Shown: positions 14,788-24,209, numbered from the stretch's first letter. The stretch is 27,584 nucleotides of DNA from Thermodesulfovibrio sp. (GCA_027050975.1 JALUAR010000012.1:1-27584), one strand, 5' to 3'. The notes: generated by a model from the sequence alone, not told the origin. Numbers and translations: made by a program.

Positions 14788-16713
14788 ATGCAATACTATT
14801 TACTGATACCGTTTTTACCGCTTGCTGCGTTTGTTATCAACATAACACTCGGTAAAAAGATAATAAGAAAGCAGGCCCACTGGCCTTCTACCCTGGCGGT
14901 GTTGGGCTCCCTTGTTGTGGCTGTAATGGTCCTGATGGATGTCCTGGCAGGCAAGACACTTAACGAGGATCTTTATACATGGATTATTTCAGATAAGTTT
15001 CAGGTCTCGGTAGGCTTTCTCCTTGATCAGCTCACTGCCGTGATGCTCATTGTGGTTACCTCTGTCAGCTTCCTTGTGCATGTCTACTCCATTGGGTATA
15101 TGCATGATGATCCTGGATACTACAGATTCTACGCCTACCTGAGCCTCTTTACCTTCTCCATGCTGATGCTTGTTATGGCAAACAACTTCCTCCAGCTTTA
15201 TTTCGGCTGGGAGGCAGTGGGACTCTGTTCCTATCTGCTCATAGGGTTCTGGTATGAGAAGAAATCAGCCTCTGATGCAGGCAAGAAGGCATTTATAGTA
15301 AATAGATTTGGTGATTTCGGGTTTGGCCTCGGGGTGATAATGATATTTCTCACCTTTGGCACCCTCCATTATATACCTGTTTTTGGTGATGCTGGAAAAT
15401 TTCTGAATGAGAGCGTGAATATCTTGGGGCTGGAGGTAAACCTTATAACCCTTATCGCCCTGCTTCTGTTCTGTGGTGCTGTGGGTAAATCAGCCCAGAT
15501 TCCGCTTCATGTCTGGCTGCCTGATGCAATGGAAGGCCCCACACCTGTGAGCGCCCTCATTCATGCCGCCACAATGGTTACAGCCGGTGTGTTCATGGTG
15601 GCCAGGTGTAACCCCATATTCAGCCTTTCGCCAACTGCAATGGGTGTAGTTGCGGTAGTAGGTGGCGTTACTGCACTGTTTGCCGCAACCATAGCGCTTG
15701 TGCAGAATGATATAAAACGAGTGGTTGCCTACTCCACGATAAGTCAGCTGGGATACATGTTCCTTGCCTGTGGCGTTGGTGCATATGCAGCCGGTATATT
15801 CCATCTGTATACACATGCCTATTTCAAGGCACTCCTGTTCCTCTGTGCTGGCAGTGTTATGCATGCTATGGGTGGAGAGCTGGATATGCAGAAGATGGGA
15901 GGGTTGAAAAAATATATGCCTGTTACCTACTGGACTATGCTGATAGCCTCACTCAGTATATCAGGTATTCCCGGCCTTGCCGGTTTCTTCAGTAAGGATG
16001 AGATTCTCTTCAGGGCCTATGCTGCAGGCGGTGTTGGAAAGTTTGCATGGTTGCTCGGCACAGTGGCAGCCCTTTTAACGGCGTTCTATTCCTTCAGGCT
16101 GATCTTCCTCACCTTCCATGGTGAGTTCAGAGGAACAGAGGAGCAGAGGCATCACCTGCATGAATCTCCAAAGGTGATGACCATTCCTTTGCTGATTCTC
16201 TGTGTAGGTGCCATTGCTTCAGGCTGGGTTGGGATTCCACCGCTTCTTGGTGGTGGTGAACATTTCAGCGAGTTCCTTGCTCCTGTGGTTGGCCATCCTC
16301 ACGGAGAGGCCACTCATGCAGAGGAATGGATGACCATGGGAATATCCGTGGCTGTGGCACTTGCAGGAATAATCGTGGCAGTGGTCTTTTATCTGAAGAA
16401 CCCTTCAATACCGGTGAATCTTGCAAAGAGGTTTCAGTTTGCATACCGGGTGCTCTGGAACAAGTACTATGTTGATGAGCTTTATGATCTGATAATTGTC
16501 AGACCTACGCTATTTGTGGCAAAGAATATTATTGTCGGCTTTACCGACGGAGCAATCATAGAGGGTATTGTTAACGGTCTGCCACGTATGGTAAACAGGA
16601 TCGGTGCTCAGGTTAGAAAGGTTCAGAACGGACTGCTGCAGCATTACGGTGCCATAATGGCTCTTGGTCTGTTCCTGATTCTGGCGATACTGATGATTAA
16701 ATATTCTGGGTAG
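14788..16713 (+). CDS. nuoL: NADH-quinone oxidoreductase subunit L (antiporter-like)
   Basis: The distal antiporter-like proton pump subunit (641 aa). The core contains GWEAVGLCSYLLIGFW (140-155) with Glu142 and GKSAQIPLHVWLPDAMEGPT (233-252) with Lys234, the charged pair expected of the family. The long C-terminal part with a final membrane helix (about 622-638) indicates the lateral helix and anchor are retained. It has normal length and no frameshift. The 26 nt before nuoM contain that gene's SD. Confidence 0.98.
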   Translation: MQYYLLIPFLPLAAFVINITLGKKIIRKQAHWPSTLAVLGSLVVAVMVLMDVLAGKTLNEDLYTWIISDKFQVSVGFLLDQLTAVMLIVVTSVSFLVHVYSIGYMHDDPGYYRFYAYLSLFTFSMLMLVMANNFLQLYFGWEAVGLCSYLLIGFWYEKKSASDAGKKAFIVNRFGDFGFGLGVIMIFLTFGTLHYIPVFGDAGKFLNESVNILGLEVNLITLIALLLFCGAVGKSAQIPLHVWLPDAMEGPTPVSALIHAATMVTAGVFMVARCNPIFSLSPTAMGVVAVVGGVTALFAATIALVQNDIKRVVAYSTISQLGYMFLACGVGAYAAGIFHLYTHAYFKALLFLCAGSVMHAMGGELDMQKMGGLKKYMPVTYWTMLIASLSISGIPGLAGFFSKDEILFRAYAAGGVGKFAWLLGTVAALLTAFYSFRLIFLTFHGEFRGTEEQRHHLHESPKVMTIPLLILCVGAIASGWVGIPPLLGGGEHFSEFLAPVVGHPHGEATHAEEWMTMGISVAVALAGIIVAVVFYLKNPSIPVNLAKRFQFAYRVLWNKYYVDELYDLIIVRPTLFVAKNIIVGFTDGAIIEGIVNGLPRMVNRIGAQVRKVQNGLLQHYGAIMALGLFLILAILMIKYSG

Positions 16714-16739
16714 TCAATAAAAGTTAAACAGGAGAAGGT

Positions 16740-18257
16740 ATGGAGAATCTTGGTTATCCGGTACTATCGACAGTAATATTTCTGCCTATTCTGGGCAGTC
16801 TGCTGATGCTCCTTATTAGCAGAAGACAGGAGGGGCTTATCAAGTGGTCAGCCTTGCTTACCAGTATCCTTACCTTCATTCTATCACTACCGTTGTTTAC
16901 GGGCTTTGACAAAACAACCCATAAGATGCAGTTTGTGGAGCAGAAGCCCTGGATCCCGGATTGGGGGATTCAGTATTACGTAGGTGTTGATGGTATAAGT
17001 GTACTTTTTGTGCTTCTCAGCACACTGGTAACCATCCTCTGTGTGCTAATATCCTGGAATTCCATACAGAACAAGGTGAAGGAGTTTTATATCTCCCTTC
17101 TGTTAATTGAAGGTGCCATGATAGGTGTCTTCTGTTCCCTGGACTTCTTCCTCTTTTATATCTTCTGGGAGGCAATGCTTATTCCCATGTATCTGATTAT
17201 CGGAGTCTGGGGAGGGCCGAGAAGGGTCTATGCTGCAATAAAGTTCTTCCTTTATACACTGGTTGGCAGTGTGCTGATGCTTATCGGAATAATCGTTCTC
17301 TACATGGAGGCAGGAACCTTCAACATTATGGAGCTTGCCAAGGTCTCCTTTCCAATTACAATGCAGTACTGGCTTTTCTGGGCATTTTTTGCTGCCTTTG
17401 CCGTTAAAGTGCCGATGTTTCCGGTTCATACCTGGCTTCCAGATGCCCATACAGAGGCCCCTACTGCCGGCAGCGTGGTACTTGCTGCAATCCTGATCAA
17501 AATGGGTGCATACGGATTTTTGAGATTTTCCCTGCCCCTGTTTCCTGATGCTTCAAAGGCCATGACCCCCATAATGCTTACCCTGTCGGTAATTGCAATC
17601 ATATACGGCGGAATAGTCTGTCTTGCACAGACCGACCTGAAAAGGCTTATTGCTTACAGTTCCGTAAGCCATATGGGATTTGTTACCCTCGGTATCTTTG
17701 CCCTCAATGCCCAGGGTGTGGAGGGTGGAATTTTGCAGATGATCAACCATGGCATTGTTACAGGCGCATTGTTCCTCTGTGTTGGGATTGTATATGACAG
17801 AACGCACTCTAGGGAGATAGCGGACTATGGTGGCCTGGCAACGGTAATGCCTGTGTATGCGGGCTTCTTTATGCTCTTTACCCTTGCATCCATAGGTCTG
17901 CCCGGGCTTAATGGCTTTATAGGCGAGTTTCTGATAATCCTTGGTGGTTTTAAGGCAAAGAAGCTTGCCGGTATATTTGCTGCAACTGGCATTATCATTG
18001 GTGCCGCATATATGCTCTGGCTGTACCAGAGGGTCTTTTTCAATGAGGTGAATGAGAAGATCATGCATCTTGAGCCCATGCAGATGAGAGAGTTTATTAC
18101 CCTTGCTGCCCTGGCAATCTTTGTCCTCTGGATAGGTATCTATCCGAATACATTTCTCAGCTACATGCATGTAAGTGTTCAGCACCTTCTTGAGCGTGTA
18201 CATTACGGTCTGCCCGATACCATGTTGGCAATAAAGAGTGTAACCGGAGGTCTGTGA
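16740..18257 (+). CDS. nuoM: NADH-quinone oxidoreductase subunit M (antiporter-like)
   Basis: The second antiporter-like pump subunit (505 aa, about 14 helices). FWEAMLIPMYLIIGVWGG (142-159) with Glu144 and AVKVPMFPVHTWLPDAHTEA (221-240) with Lys223 are the family's diagnostic channel motifs. The SD GGAG lies just upstream of the ATG. It is separated by one base from nuoN, whose SD lies inside its 3' end. Confidence 0.98.
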   Translation: MENLGYPVLSTVIFLPILGSLLMLLISRRQEGLIKWSALLTSILTFILSLPLFTGFDKTTHKMQFVEQKPWIPDWGIQYYVGVDGISVLFVLLSTLVTILCVLISWNSIQNKVKEFYISLLLIEGAMIGVFCSLDFFLFYIFWEAMLIPMYLIIGVWGGPRRVYAAIKFFLYTLVGSVLMLIGIIVLYMEAGTFNIMELAKVSFPITMQYWLFWAFFAAFAVKVPMFPVHTWLPDAHTEAPTAGSVVLAAILIKMGAYGFLRFSLPLFPDASKAMTPIMLTLSVIAIIYGGIVCLAQTDLKRLIAYSSVSHMGFVTLGIFALNAQGVEGGILQMINHGIVTGALFLCVGIVYDRTHSREIADYGGLATVMPVYAGFFMLFTLASIGLPGLNGFIGEFLIILGGFKAKKLAGIFAATGIIIGAAYMLWLYQRVFFNEVNEKIMHLEPMQMREFITLAALAIFVLWIGIYPNTFLSYMHVSVQHLLERVHYGLPDTMLAIKSVTGGL

Positions 18258-18258
18258 T

Positions 18259-19668
18259 ATGGACATCACCATAATAAAACCGATACTTCCCGAGATTGTG
18301 ATGGCAGCACTTGCCTGTGTAGTGCTGATCCTGGAGCTATTTATTCACAAAAAGGAGACAATAGGTGTTTTTGCAATCCTGGCTGTGGCAGCGGTATCTT
18401 ATGTAATTCCGCAGTCCTTTGGTAGCGCCTTTAACGGAATGTTTATATCAGATGGCTACAGTGTCTTTTTTAAATTCATATTCTTTATAAATCTGATCCT
18501 TGCGGTGCTTATCTCTATCAGGTATCTCAAAATCGAAAGATCTGAGTTTGGTGAGTACTACTCTTTAATGATGTTTGCAACCCTGGGAATGATGATAATG
18601 GCCTCTGCTACAGACCTTATAGTCCTCTATCTTGGTCTGGAACTGATGGCTCTTAGCACATACATACTTGCCGGCTTTATCCGTCATGACCGCCGCAGCA
18701 ATGAGGCAGCACTGAAGTATTTCTTTCTGGGGGCCTTCTCTTCAGCCATACTGCTTTATGGAATAACAATGATTTATGCCCTTACAGGGACAACAAACAT
18801 ACTGGCTATAGCAAGCCAGCTTCAGGGAAAGATGACCACACAGCTTATATTAGCCATTGTCTTTCTTGTTGTTGCCTTTGGATTCAAGATTGCCCTGGCG
18901 CCATTTCATATGTGGACCCCCGATGTATATGAGGGAGCACCGACATCCATTACTGCTTTTATGTCCGTAGGACCGAAGGCTGCTGCCTTTGCAGCCCTTG
19001 GCAGGGTCTTTACCACAGGACTGATAGACTTTGCACCTGACTGGAGAGGCATCCTGATTGCATTGAGTATTCTTACCATGGCCGTAGGTAATATCCTGGC
19101 AATTCAGCAGAGCAATATAAAAAGGATGCTTGCCTACTCCTCCATAGCCCATGCCGGTTATGCGGTGATAGGGGTGATTGCCGGAGGGGCCGAGGGGCTT
19201 TCGGCCATGATGAATTACCTCTTCATTTATGCCTTCATGAATATCGGAGCTTTTGCAGTGGTTATTATGCTCAGGGTTGAGGGGGTAAAGGGTGAGGAGC
19301 TTGAACATTACAGGGGGCTTGCAAAGACCCATCCCTTAGCTGCTGTACTGATGCTTATCTTTATGTTCTCCCTTACAGGTATTCCGCCGACAGGTGGATT
19401 CATAGGTAAATTTTATCTCTTCAAGGCAGCCGTAGGCGCAGGATATGCCTGGTTGGCAGTGGTGGCAGTGGTCTTCAGTGTGATCTCCGCCTATTTCTAT
19501 CTCCGAGTGGTGATGTATATGTATATGCATGAGCCAGAGGGAGAGCCTGCAGCTTTGGCAACATCGACCCCTCTCGGCCTTGCCCTCCTGATTACAACCA
19601 TAATGGTGATTGTGCTGGGTGTGTACCCTTCACCCTTTCTTGCCTTTGCCCGCCTGGCAATAGGATAG
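18259..19668 (+). CDS. nuoN: NADH-quinone oxidoreductase subunit N (antiporter-like)
   Basis: The third antiporter-like pump subunit (469 aa) and the last gene of the operon. It shows Glu128 in LGLELMALSTYILAGF and Lys210 in FGFKIALAPFHMWTPDVYEG (207-226), followed by the APTSITAFMSVGPKAAAF stretch typical of NuoN. GGAGG lies 8 nt upstream of the ATG within the end of nuoM. After its stop comes a convergent 234-nt spacer with only a weak terminator candidate. Confidence 0.98.
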   Translation: MDITIIKPILPEIVMAALACVVLILELFIHKKETIGVFAILAVAAVSYVIPQSFGSAFNGMFISDGYSVFFKFIFFINLILAVLISIRYLKIERSEFGEYYSLMMFATLGMMIMASATDLIVLYLGLELMALSTYILAGFIRHDRRSNEAALKYFFLGAFSSAILLYGITMIYALTGTTNILAIASQLQGKMTTQLILAIVFLVVAFGFKIALAPFHMWTPDVYEGAPTSITAFMSVGPKAAAFAALGRVFTTGLIDFAPDWRGILIALSILTMAVGNILAIQQSNIKRMLAYSSIAHAGYAVIGVIAGGAEGLSAMMNYLFIYAFMNIGAFAVVIMLRVEGVKGEELEHYRGLAKTHPLAAVLMLIFMFSLTGIPPTGGFIGKFYLFKAAVGAGYAWLAVVAVVFSVISAYFYLRVVMYMYMHEPEGEPAALATSTPLGLALLITTIMVIVLGVYPSPFLAFARLAIG

Positions 19669-19672
19669 ACAG

Positions 19673-19697
19673 CTTTTCTGGAGATTTTTCAGAAGAG
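19673..19697 (+). terminator. Possible nuo operon terminator hairpin
   Basis: Just after the nuoN stop, CTTTTCTG (19673-19680) can pair with CAGAAGAG (19690-19697), with one G-U pair, around a 9-nt loop. The T-run lies in the loop rather than after the stem, so it does not fit a classical intrinsic terminator well. It is the only candidate seen close to the nuo 3' end. Confidence 0.25.
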
Positions 19698-19797
19698 TTG
19701 ATGTTAATCTAAATAAAGCCATTGAAACAAGGACCGGGGGCTGTTCACCTCCTGTATTTTGTTCAGTTTAACAACTTGCCCAGTTCGGTAGACATCC

Positions 19798-19829
19798 CTT
19801 TGCAAACAAATAGCCTTCCGGATGCAAAG
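19798..19829. repeat. Perfect 7-bp inverted repeat in the convergent spacer
   Basis: CTTTGCA (19798-19804) and TGCAAAG (19823-19829) are perfect inverted copies 18 nt apart. It lies between the converging nuoN and response regulator genes and could be a protein-binding site or a weak bidirectional stem. No T-run is next to it. Confidence 0.4.
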
Positions 19830-19902
19830 ACCATATCGCTTTCACACTATTATAAAGATACTACCTCAAGCCTGTTTTCGGTTCCGATAGATGAATGAGA
19901 TT

Positions 19903-20460
19903 TCAGCTAAACTCCCTCTCGCACTGGGCTATGATCCTTTCGAACTCCTCATCCGAGATATCCTCGATTATGAGATTTCCATCTTCGTCTCTCTCCAGTC
20001 TGGTTATCTCCGGGTATTTTCGTTCCAGGAGTTTTAGCTCCAGGGCCTGATATTTTACGGTTCTCAGGAGACGTCGGTTTTCCTCTTCCAGGTTATACTT
20101 TTCAAGTGCTGTGCGTATGACAAGTTTAAGCTCGAAGTTCTCCCACGGCTTGGTAAGGAACCTGTAAACTTCACCTTTGTTCACCGCTCTCATGGCAGCC
20201 TCGATGCTGGCATGTCCGGTAAGGATAATCCTGATTGTTTCAGGGTATCGTTCCTTCACAATGGAGAGAAACTCCGTGCCTGACATTCCCGGCATCATTT
20301 CATCAGAGATAACAACCTTGATGAGGTGTCTTTTCATCAGTTTGAGTGCATCCTCAGCGGATATTGCCGTAAACACCTTATAGGGTTCGTCTGCAAGGGC
20401 ACGCTTTATTGCAGAGAGTACAGGAGCTTCATCGTCCACTATCAAGACGGTATCTTCCAT
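19903..20460 (-). CDS. Stand-alone response regulator, RpfG-type receiver with short coiled-coil tail
   Basis: The protein (185 aa from ATG 20460) has one receiver domain: the acidic pocket in LIVDDE, predicted phospho-Asp53 in SDEMMPG, the TGHAS switch region and Lys112 in TKPWEN. After the receiver come a charged coiled-coil-like helix and an acidic tail with ISDEEFERI. There is no DNA-binding or enzymatic output, so it probably acts by protein contact. The longer in-frame start at 20478 is rejected because a perfect AGGAGG lies 7 nt before 20460. It overlaps the receiver-ATPase gene by 32 nt. The receiver is a close relative of the three other receivers upstream in this cluster. Confidence 0.93.
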   Translation of the reverse strand: MEDTVLIVDDEAPVLSAIKRALADEPYKVFTAISAEDALKLMKRHLIKVVISDEMMPGMSGTEFLSIVKERYPETIRIILTGHASIEAAMRAVNKGEVYRFLTKPWENFELKLVIRTALEKYNLEEENRRLLRTVKYQALELKLLERKYPEITRLERDEDGNLIIEDISDEEFERIIAQCEREFS

Positions 20461-22912
20461 TGCTAACCCTCCTTTCATGGTTTGACTCTTTCAGTTTTGA
20501 TGTCCCACAGAAGGGGCATATATTCCAATCCTCTTCAAGAGGCATTTTACAGGCTCTACAGAAGTTCTGCTTGAATGAGCCACAGTAAGGGCAGAAGGGA
20601 AAGTTTATGTCTATCATCTGATGGCAGGTTTCGCACCTTCGCTCCGGTCGGGTCTGCGGGCCAAGCACCCTGAGAAGCTCGTCAAGGGTGGTGTTACCTT
20701 GCCTCACCTTTTCTATACCATCTTCAATTAGTATCTTCATGCCCCTTGCCCTGGCCAATTTTAGTAGTTCTCCCTCCCGATAATTCGTGCTTATCAGCTG
20801 CCGGAAATCATCGTCCATCATGAACACCTCGAATATGCCTGTTCTGCCAAGATATCCTGTGTTGTTGCACCTGTCACATCCTCTGCCTTTGTAGACTTTA
20901 TCGCCTATGCTCTCTGGCTTTATCTTGAGAAGTTCAAGAAGCTCAGGATCAGGCTCCTCCTCTTTCTTGCAGTACTTACAGACCGTGCGCACAAGTCGCT
21001 GGGCAATGATACCTTCTACTGCTGATGCAATGAGATAGGGCTTTACACCCATGTCTATTAAACGGGTTATGGATGCAATGGAGTTATTGGTATGTAGTGT
21101 TGTTAGAACCATGTGTCCTGTAAGTGCAGCCTTGAAGGCAACATCTGCTGTTTCATAGTCTCTGATCTCTCCCACAAGTATCACATCAGGGTCCTGCCTG
21201 AGGGTTGCCCTCAGAACCGAGGCAAAGGACAGGCCGATCTTTTCTTTCACATACACCTGATTGGCCTCTTCAAGGAAATACTCCACAGGGTCCTCGATAG
21301 TCTCGAAGTTCTTTGTACTCTGTAGCATGGCGCTCAGTATAGAGTAGAGCATGGTGGTTTTTCCACTACCTGTAGGGCCTGTGGAGATTACAATGCCCTG
21401 GGGTTTTTTGATAATAATGTGTATCTTTTTGAGATCATCCGGCAGAACACCCAGGTCCTCCAGGCTCCTTATGGCTGTGCTTTTGTCCAATATCCTCATT
21501 ACCACCTTTTCACCGTTAATGGTGGGCATGGTGGAGACCCTGATATCAACAATCTTTGTGCCGGCCTTTACGGTGATTCTGCCATCCTGAGGTTTGCGGC
21601 GCTCTGCAATATCCATCTTTGCAATGATCTTTACCCTTGATATTGTGGCAGGATGAAGCTCACTCGGAATCCTGATCTTGCTGTGGAGCATGCCATCGAT
21701 TCTGTAGCGGACAACGGTATATTTTGTTTTTGGTTCTATGTGAACATCACTGGCATTGTATCTGATAGCCTCGGAGATTATGGCATTTACAATCCTGATA
21801 ATGGGAGGCACCTCAGAGGAGCCTATCAACTCCTGTACGTTAATCTCCTCCTCTTCTTCGTCTATTACTATATCGATCTCGTCAATGGGTTCTATTTCAC
21901 TGACCTCGTCAACTCCCTCCAGGAGGTCAGACTCCTTTTTCTCTCCATAGACCTTGTTCAGATACCGAAGGATTTCCGTACTGCTTGCTATAAGAGGGAC
22001 GACCTTTAGCCCTGTCATCAGGGCTATGTTGTCACACATAAAGATATCCGATGGATCTGCCATGGCAAGGGTGATCTGGTTTCCATCCAGACGGACTGGA
22101 ATAATACGGTTTTTTTCACATAACTCGCGAGGAAGAAACTTAACAACCGCAGGATTTATATGGGTCTCCTTCAGGTCAATATAATCAATCTTGAGGTGAT
22201 CCTGAAGGGCCTTTATAATTCTCGATTCCTTTGCCAGACCGAGGCGTTGAAGTGTCTCGCTCAGGAACTCATCATCCCTCCGCTCTTTAAGAGCACGGCG
22301 GAGATCCTCCTGCGTTATTACACCTGCCTTAACAAGGATGTTACCCATTACCCCTCTATTTTCACTGAAGAGGGCAGAGTAGTTCTTTAACTTGATTTGC
22401 TGCTTTTTCGTTATCTCCTTAAGTTTCTTGTTCTCCTGGATAAGTACATACTGTTGTAAGGCCAGACTGACTGTTAACCTTAGATCTTCATCGTTCCAGG
22501 GCTTTGTTATAAACTTGTAGACCGCTCCGTCATTGACCGCTCCCATGATGGACTGGATGTCAGCGTATCCTGTAAGCATGATCCGAATAGTATCAGGCCA
22601 TCTCTCCTTGATTATTCTCAGAAGCTCCGCACCGGTCATTCCGGGCATTCTGTGATCTGAGATTATGAGATGGACCTTTTCCTGCTCCATTATCTCGATG
22701 GCTTCTTCTGCTGAGCAGGCTGTATGAATGGTATAGTTTTCCTCAAGAAAGATTCTTTTTAGTGCCCTGAGAACACTCTCTTCATCATCAACAAACAGGA
22801 GGGTAAAGTGTTCGGTCTCTTCGGCAGTATCTGTTTGTAGAGACTCTCCCGATGTCTCTACCTCCAGGTCTGTCGAGGCTATCTCTTTGAAAAGGCCGGC
22901 AAACTTAGACAT
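20429..22912 (-). CDS. Receiver-PilB/GspE-type secretion/pilus ATPase fusion with C-terminal double zinc ribbon
   Basis: Residue numbers count from an in-frame ATG at 22918; the likely start is ATG 22912 (827 aa), because AAGGAG is 6 nt from it and abuts the other. In order: a receiver (about 38-155; phospho-Asp88 in SDHRMPG, Lys139 in TKPWND), a coiled linker, an MshEN-like domain (about 187-325), a glutamate-rich linker (about 340-360) and a GspE-type ATPase with Walker A GPTGSGKT (514-521), Walker B DPDVILVGEIRD (576-587) and LTTLHTNN (605-612). Next come the family tetracysteine (Cys647, 650, 681, 684) and a C-terminal double zinc ribbon (Cys762/765/776/779 and 787/790/801/804). It would power pilus extension or type II secretion under phosphorylation control. 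No pilC, pilT or pilin gene is in the window. It overlaps the upstream kinase by 8 nt. Confidence 0.95.
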   Translation of the reverse strand: MSKFAGLFKEIASTDLEVETSGESLQTDTAEETEHFTLLFVDDEESVLRALKRIFLEENYTIHTACSAEEAIEIMEQEKVHLIISDHRMPGMTGAELLRIIKERWPDTIRIMLTGYADIQSIMGAVNDGAVYKFITKPWNDEDLRLTVSLALQQYVLIQENKKLKEITKKQQIKLKNYSALFSENRGVMGNILVKAGVITQEDLRRALKERRDDEFLSETLQRLGLAKESRIIKALQDHLKIDYIDLKETHINPAVVKFLPRELCEKNRIIPVRLDGNQITLAMADPSDIFMCDNIALMTGLKVVPLIASSTEILRYLNKVYGEKKESDLLEGVDEVSEIEPIDEIDIVIDEEEEEINVQELIGSSEVPPIIRIVNAIISEAIRYNASDVHIEPKTKYTVVRYRIDGMLHSKIRIPSELHPATISRVKIIAKMDIAERRKPQDGRITVKAGTKIVDIRVSTMPTINGEKVVMRILDKSTAIRSLEDLGVLPDDLKKIHIIIKKPQGIVISTGPTGSGKTTMLYSILSAMLQSTKNFETIEDPVEYFLEEANQVYVKEKIGLSFASVLRATLRQDPDVILVGEIRDYETADVAFKAALTGHMVLTTLHTNNSIASITRLIDMGVKPYLIASAVEGIIAQRLVRTVCKYCKKEEEPDPELLELLKIKPESIGDKVYKGRGCDRCNNTGYLGRTGIFEVFMMDDDFRQLISTNYREGELLKLARARGMKILIEDGIEKVRQGNTTLDELLRVLGPQTRPERRCETCHQMIDINFPFCPYCGSFKQNFCRACKMPLEEDWNICPFCGTSKLKESNHERRVSNGRYRLDSGR
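20468..20473 (-). promoter_or_regulatory. SD that sets the start of the stand-alone response regulator
   Basis: AGGAGG on the minus strand, 7 nt before ATG 20460, lies inside the 3' end of the preceding ATPase gene. It argues against the upstream in-frame ATG at 20478, which overlaps the SD itself. Confidence 0.75.
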
Positions 22913-24191
22913 CTCCATCTCCTTTCACAGGAAGGGTGAGTTTCACCGTGGTGCCCTCTCCTGTTTTGCTCTCGATGTCTATGCCACCACCGTAGGATGT
23001 GATGACATCATATACAACTGTAAGGCCGAGTCCTGTACCCTTACCAATCTCCTTTGTGGTGAAGAATGGCTCGAAGATCCGCTCTCGTATGTCCTCGGGG
23101 ATACCAGGGCCGTTGTCTGAAAAAATAACATGGATCATACCATCTTTATAATATGTAGAGATCTTGAGTTTCAGTCCCTGCTGTCTGGCCTGAAGGGCAT
23201 TAAGTATTATGTTCAGGAATGCCTGGCAGATCGAGGCAGGATTACAACGGAATCCGGGGAGGTCATTGTACTCTTTTACTATCTCTGCGTCATCTGGAAT
23301 CTCGTGGATCAGAACATTCAGGGTTCTGTCGATCTCTTTATTTATATCGATTATTGATATCTTGGCATCGTCTATGTGAGAGAATCCTTTTAGATCAGAG
23401 ACAATCTTTTTTACTCGTTCGGAACCCTCAAGGGAGTCCCTGATAAGTTCTATACTGTCCTGAAGCAAATAGTCTATCTTGAGCACCTTCCTTTTCTCTT
23501 CAATGCTACTTATAAGTTCCGTTAAGGATGTTTTTCGGATGGCTTCAGCCTGTGTATTTATAAACTCTCTGAGTCTCTCAATGTATCGCTGAAGGGTGCT
23601 GAGATTACTCATAATAAATCCCATGGGATTATTAATCTCATGAGCAAGACCTGCAGCCAGCTGGCCAATGGATGCCATCTTCTCCTGCTGGATAAGACGG
23701 GTATAGGCCTTTTTGAGTTCCTCGGTACGTTCCTGGACCTTTCTGTCCAGATTTTCTGCCAGGTCGCGGTAACGGGTTTCGGACTCCTTGAGTTTTCTGT
23801 TTGTCTCAAGCAGTTCCTCATAGGACTGGGTCACTACCGAGGAATGTACCTCTGTGGTTAGGACCCTTTTGAGATTAGAGTTAATAATGCTTCTTAGGGC
23901 CTCGTAAATAAGGTCGGCCAGGGGTTTGAGTTCTTCTGCATCAGATGTTATCAGGAGTTGACCTGCCGGCTCACCCTCAACTGTTAATGTGTATTGGCAG
24001 GAAAGACCGGATGTGAACCCCTCCTGTTTTGCCTCAACTATAATATTCCCGGTGTCATCCTTAAGAGTGATGTTGCAGATGCCTGCTTTTAGAGCGCTGT
24101 TTAATAAGGGACTGAGTTCAGATTCGGAGATCAGATCCTTTAGCCTCTTTTCTTTGCCAACTACATATTGGATGTCCTGTTTATTGCCCAT
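22905..24191 (-). CDS. Soluble sensor histidine kinase
   Basis: This 428-residue protein has no membrane helix. An N-terminal domain (about 10-115) with two conspicuous cysteines (Cys39, Cys65) resembles no family I can name confidently; it may be a small ligand-binding fold. A coiled coil follows (about 120-172), then HisKA with phospho-acceptor His184 in GLAHEINNPMGF, a long helical insert, and an HATPase with NIILNALQARQ, SDNGPGIPED, EPFFTTKEIG and GTGLGL. All kinase motifs are intact. It lies between the MglA-like GTPase (18-nt gap) and the receiver-ATPase (8-nt overlap), so the adjacent receivers are its likely targets. GAGG lies about 9 nt before the ATG. Confidence 0.93.
   Translation of the reverse strand: MGNKQDIQYVVGKEKRLKDLISESELSPLLNSALKAGICNITLKDDTGNIIVEAKQEGFTSGLSCQYTLTVEGEPAGQLLITSDAEELKPLADLIYEALRSIINSNLKRVLTTEVHSSVVTQSYEELLETNRKLKESETRYRDLAENLDRKVQERTEELKKAYTRLIQQEKMASIGQLAAGLAHEINNPMGFIMSNLSTLQRYIERLREFINTQAEAIRKTSLTELISSIEEKRKVLKIDYLLQDSIELIRDSLEGSERVKKIVSDLKGFSHIDDAKISIIDINKEIDRTLNVLIHEIPDDAEIVKEYNDLPGFRCNPASICQAFLNIILNALQARQQGLKLKISTYYKDGMIHVIFSDNGPGIPEDIRERIFEPFFTTKEIGKGTGLGLTVVYDVITSYGGGIDIESKTGEGTTVKLTLPVKGDGDV
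22919..22924 (-). promoter_or_regulatory. SD that sets the receiver-ATPase start
   Basis: AAGGAG on the minus strand is 6 nt before ATG 22912 and directly abuts ATG 22918, so 22912 is the workable start. It lies within the last codons of the upstream histidine kinase. Confidence 0.65.
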
Positions 24192-24209
24192 TCTTGAATA
24201 CCTCGATTG

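Noticed and set aside
15490..15864. Minus-strand Cys/His-rich ORF opposite nuoL
   Set aside because: The apparent metal-binding look comes from reading conserved membrane-helix codons backwards.
17553..18272. Long minus-strand ORF (239 codons) opposite nuoM
   Set aside because: Antisense to a fully conserved nuoM; its His/Cys/Lys-rich translation is the usual shadow of hydrophobic membrane genes.
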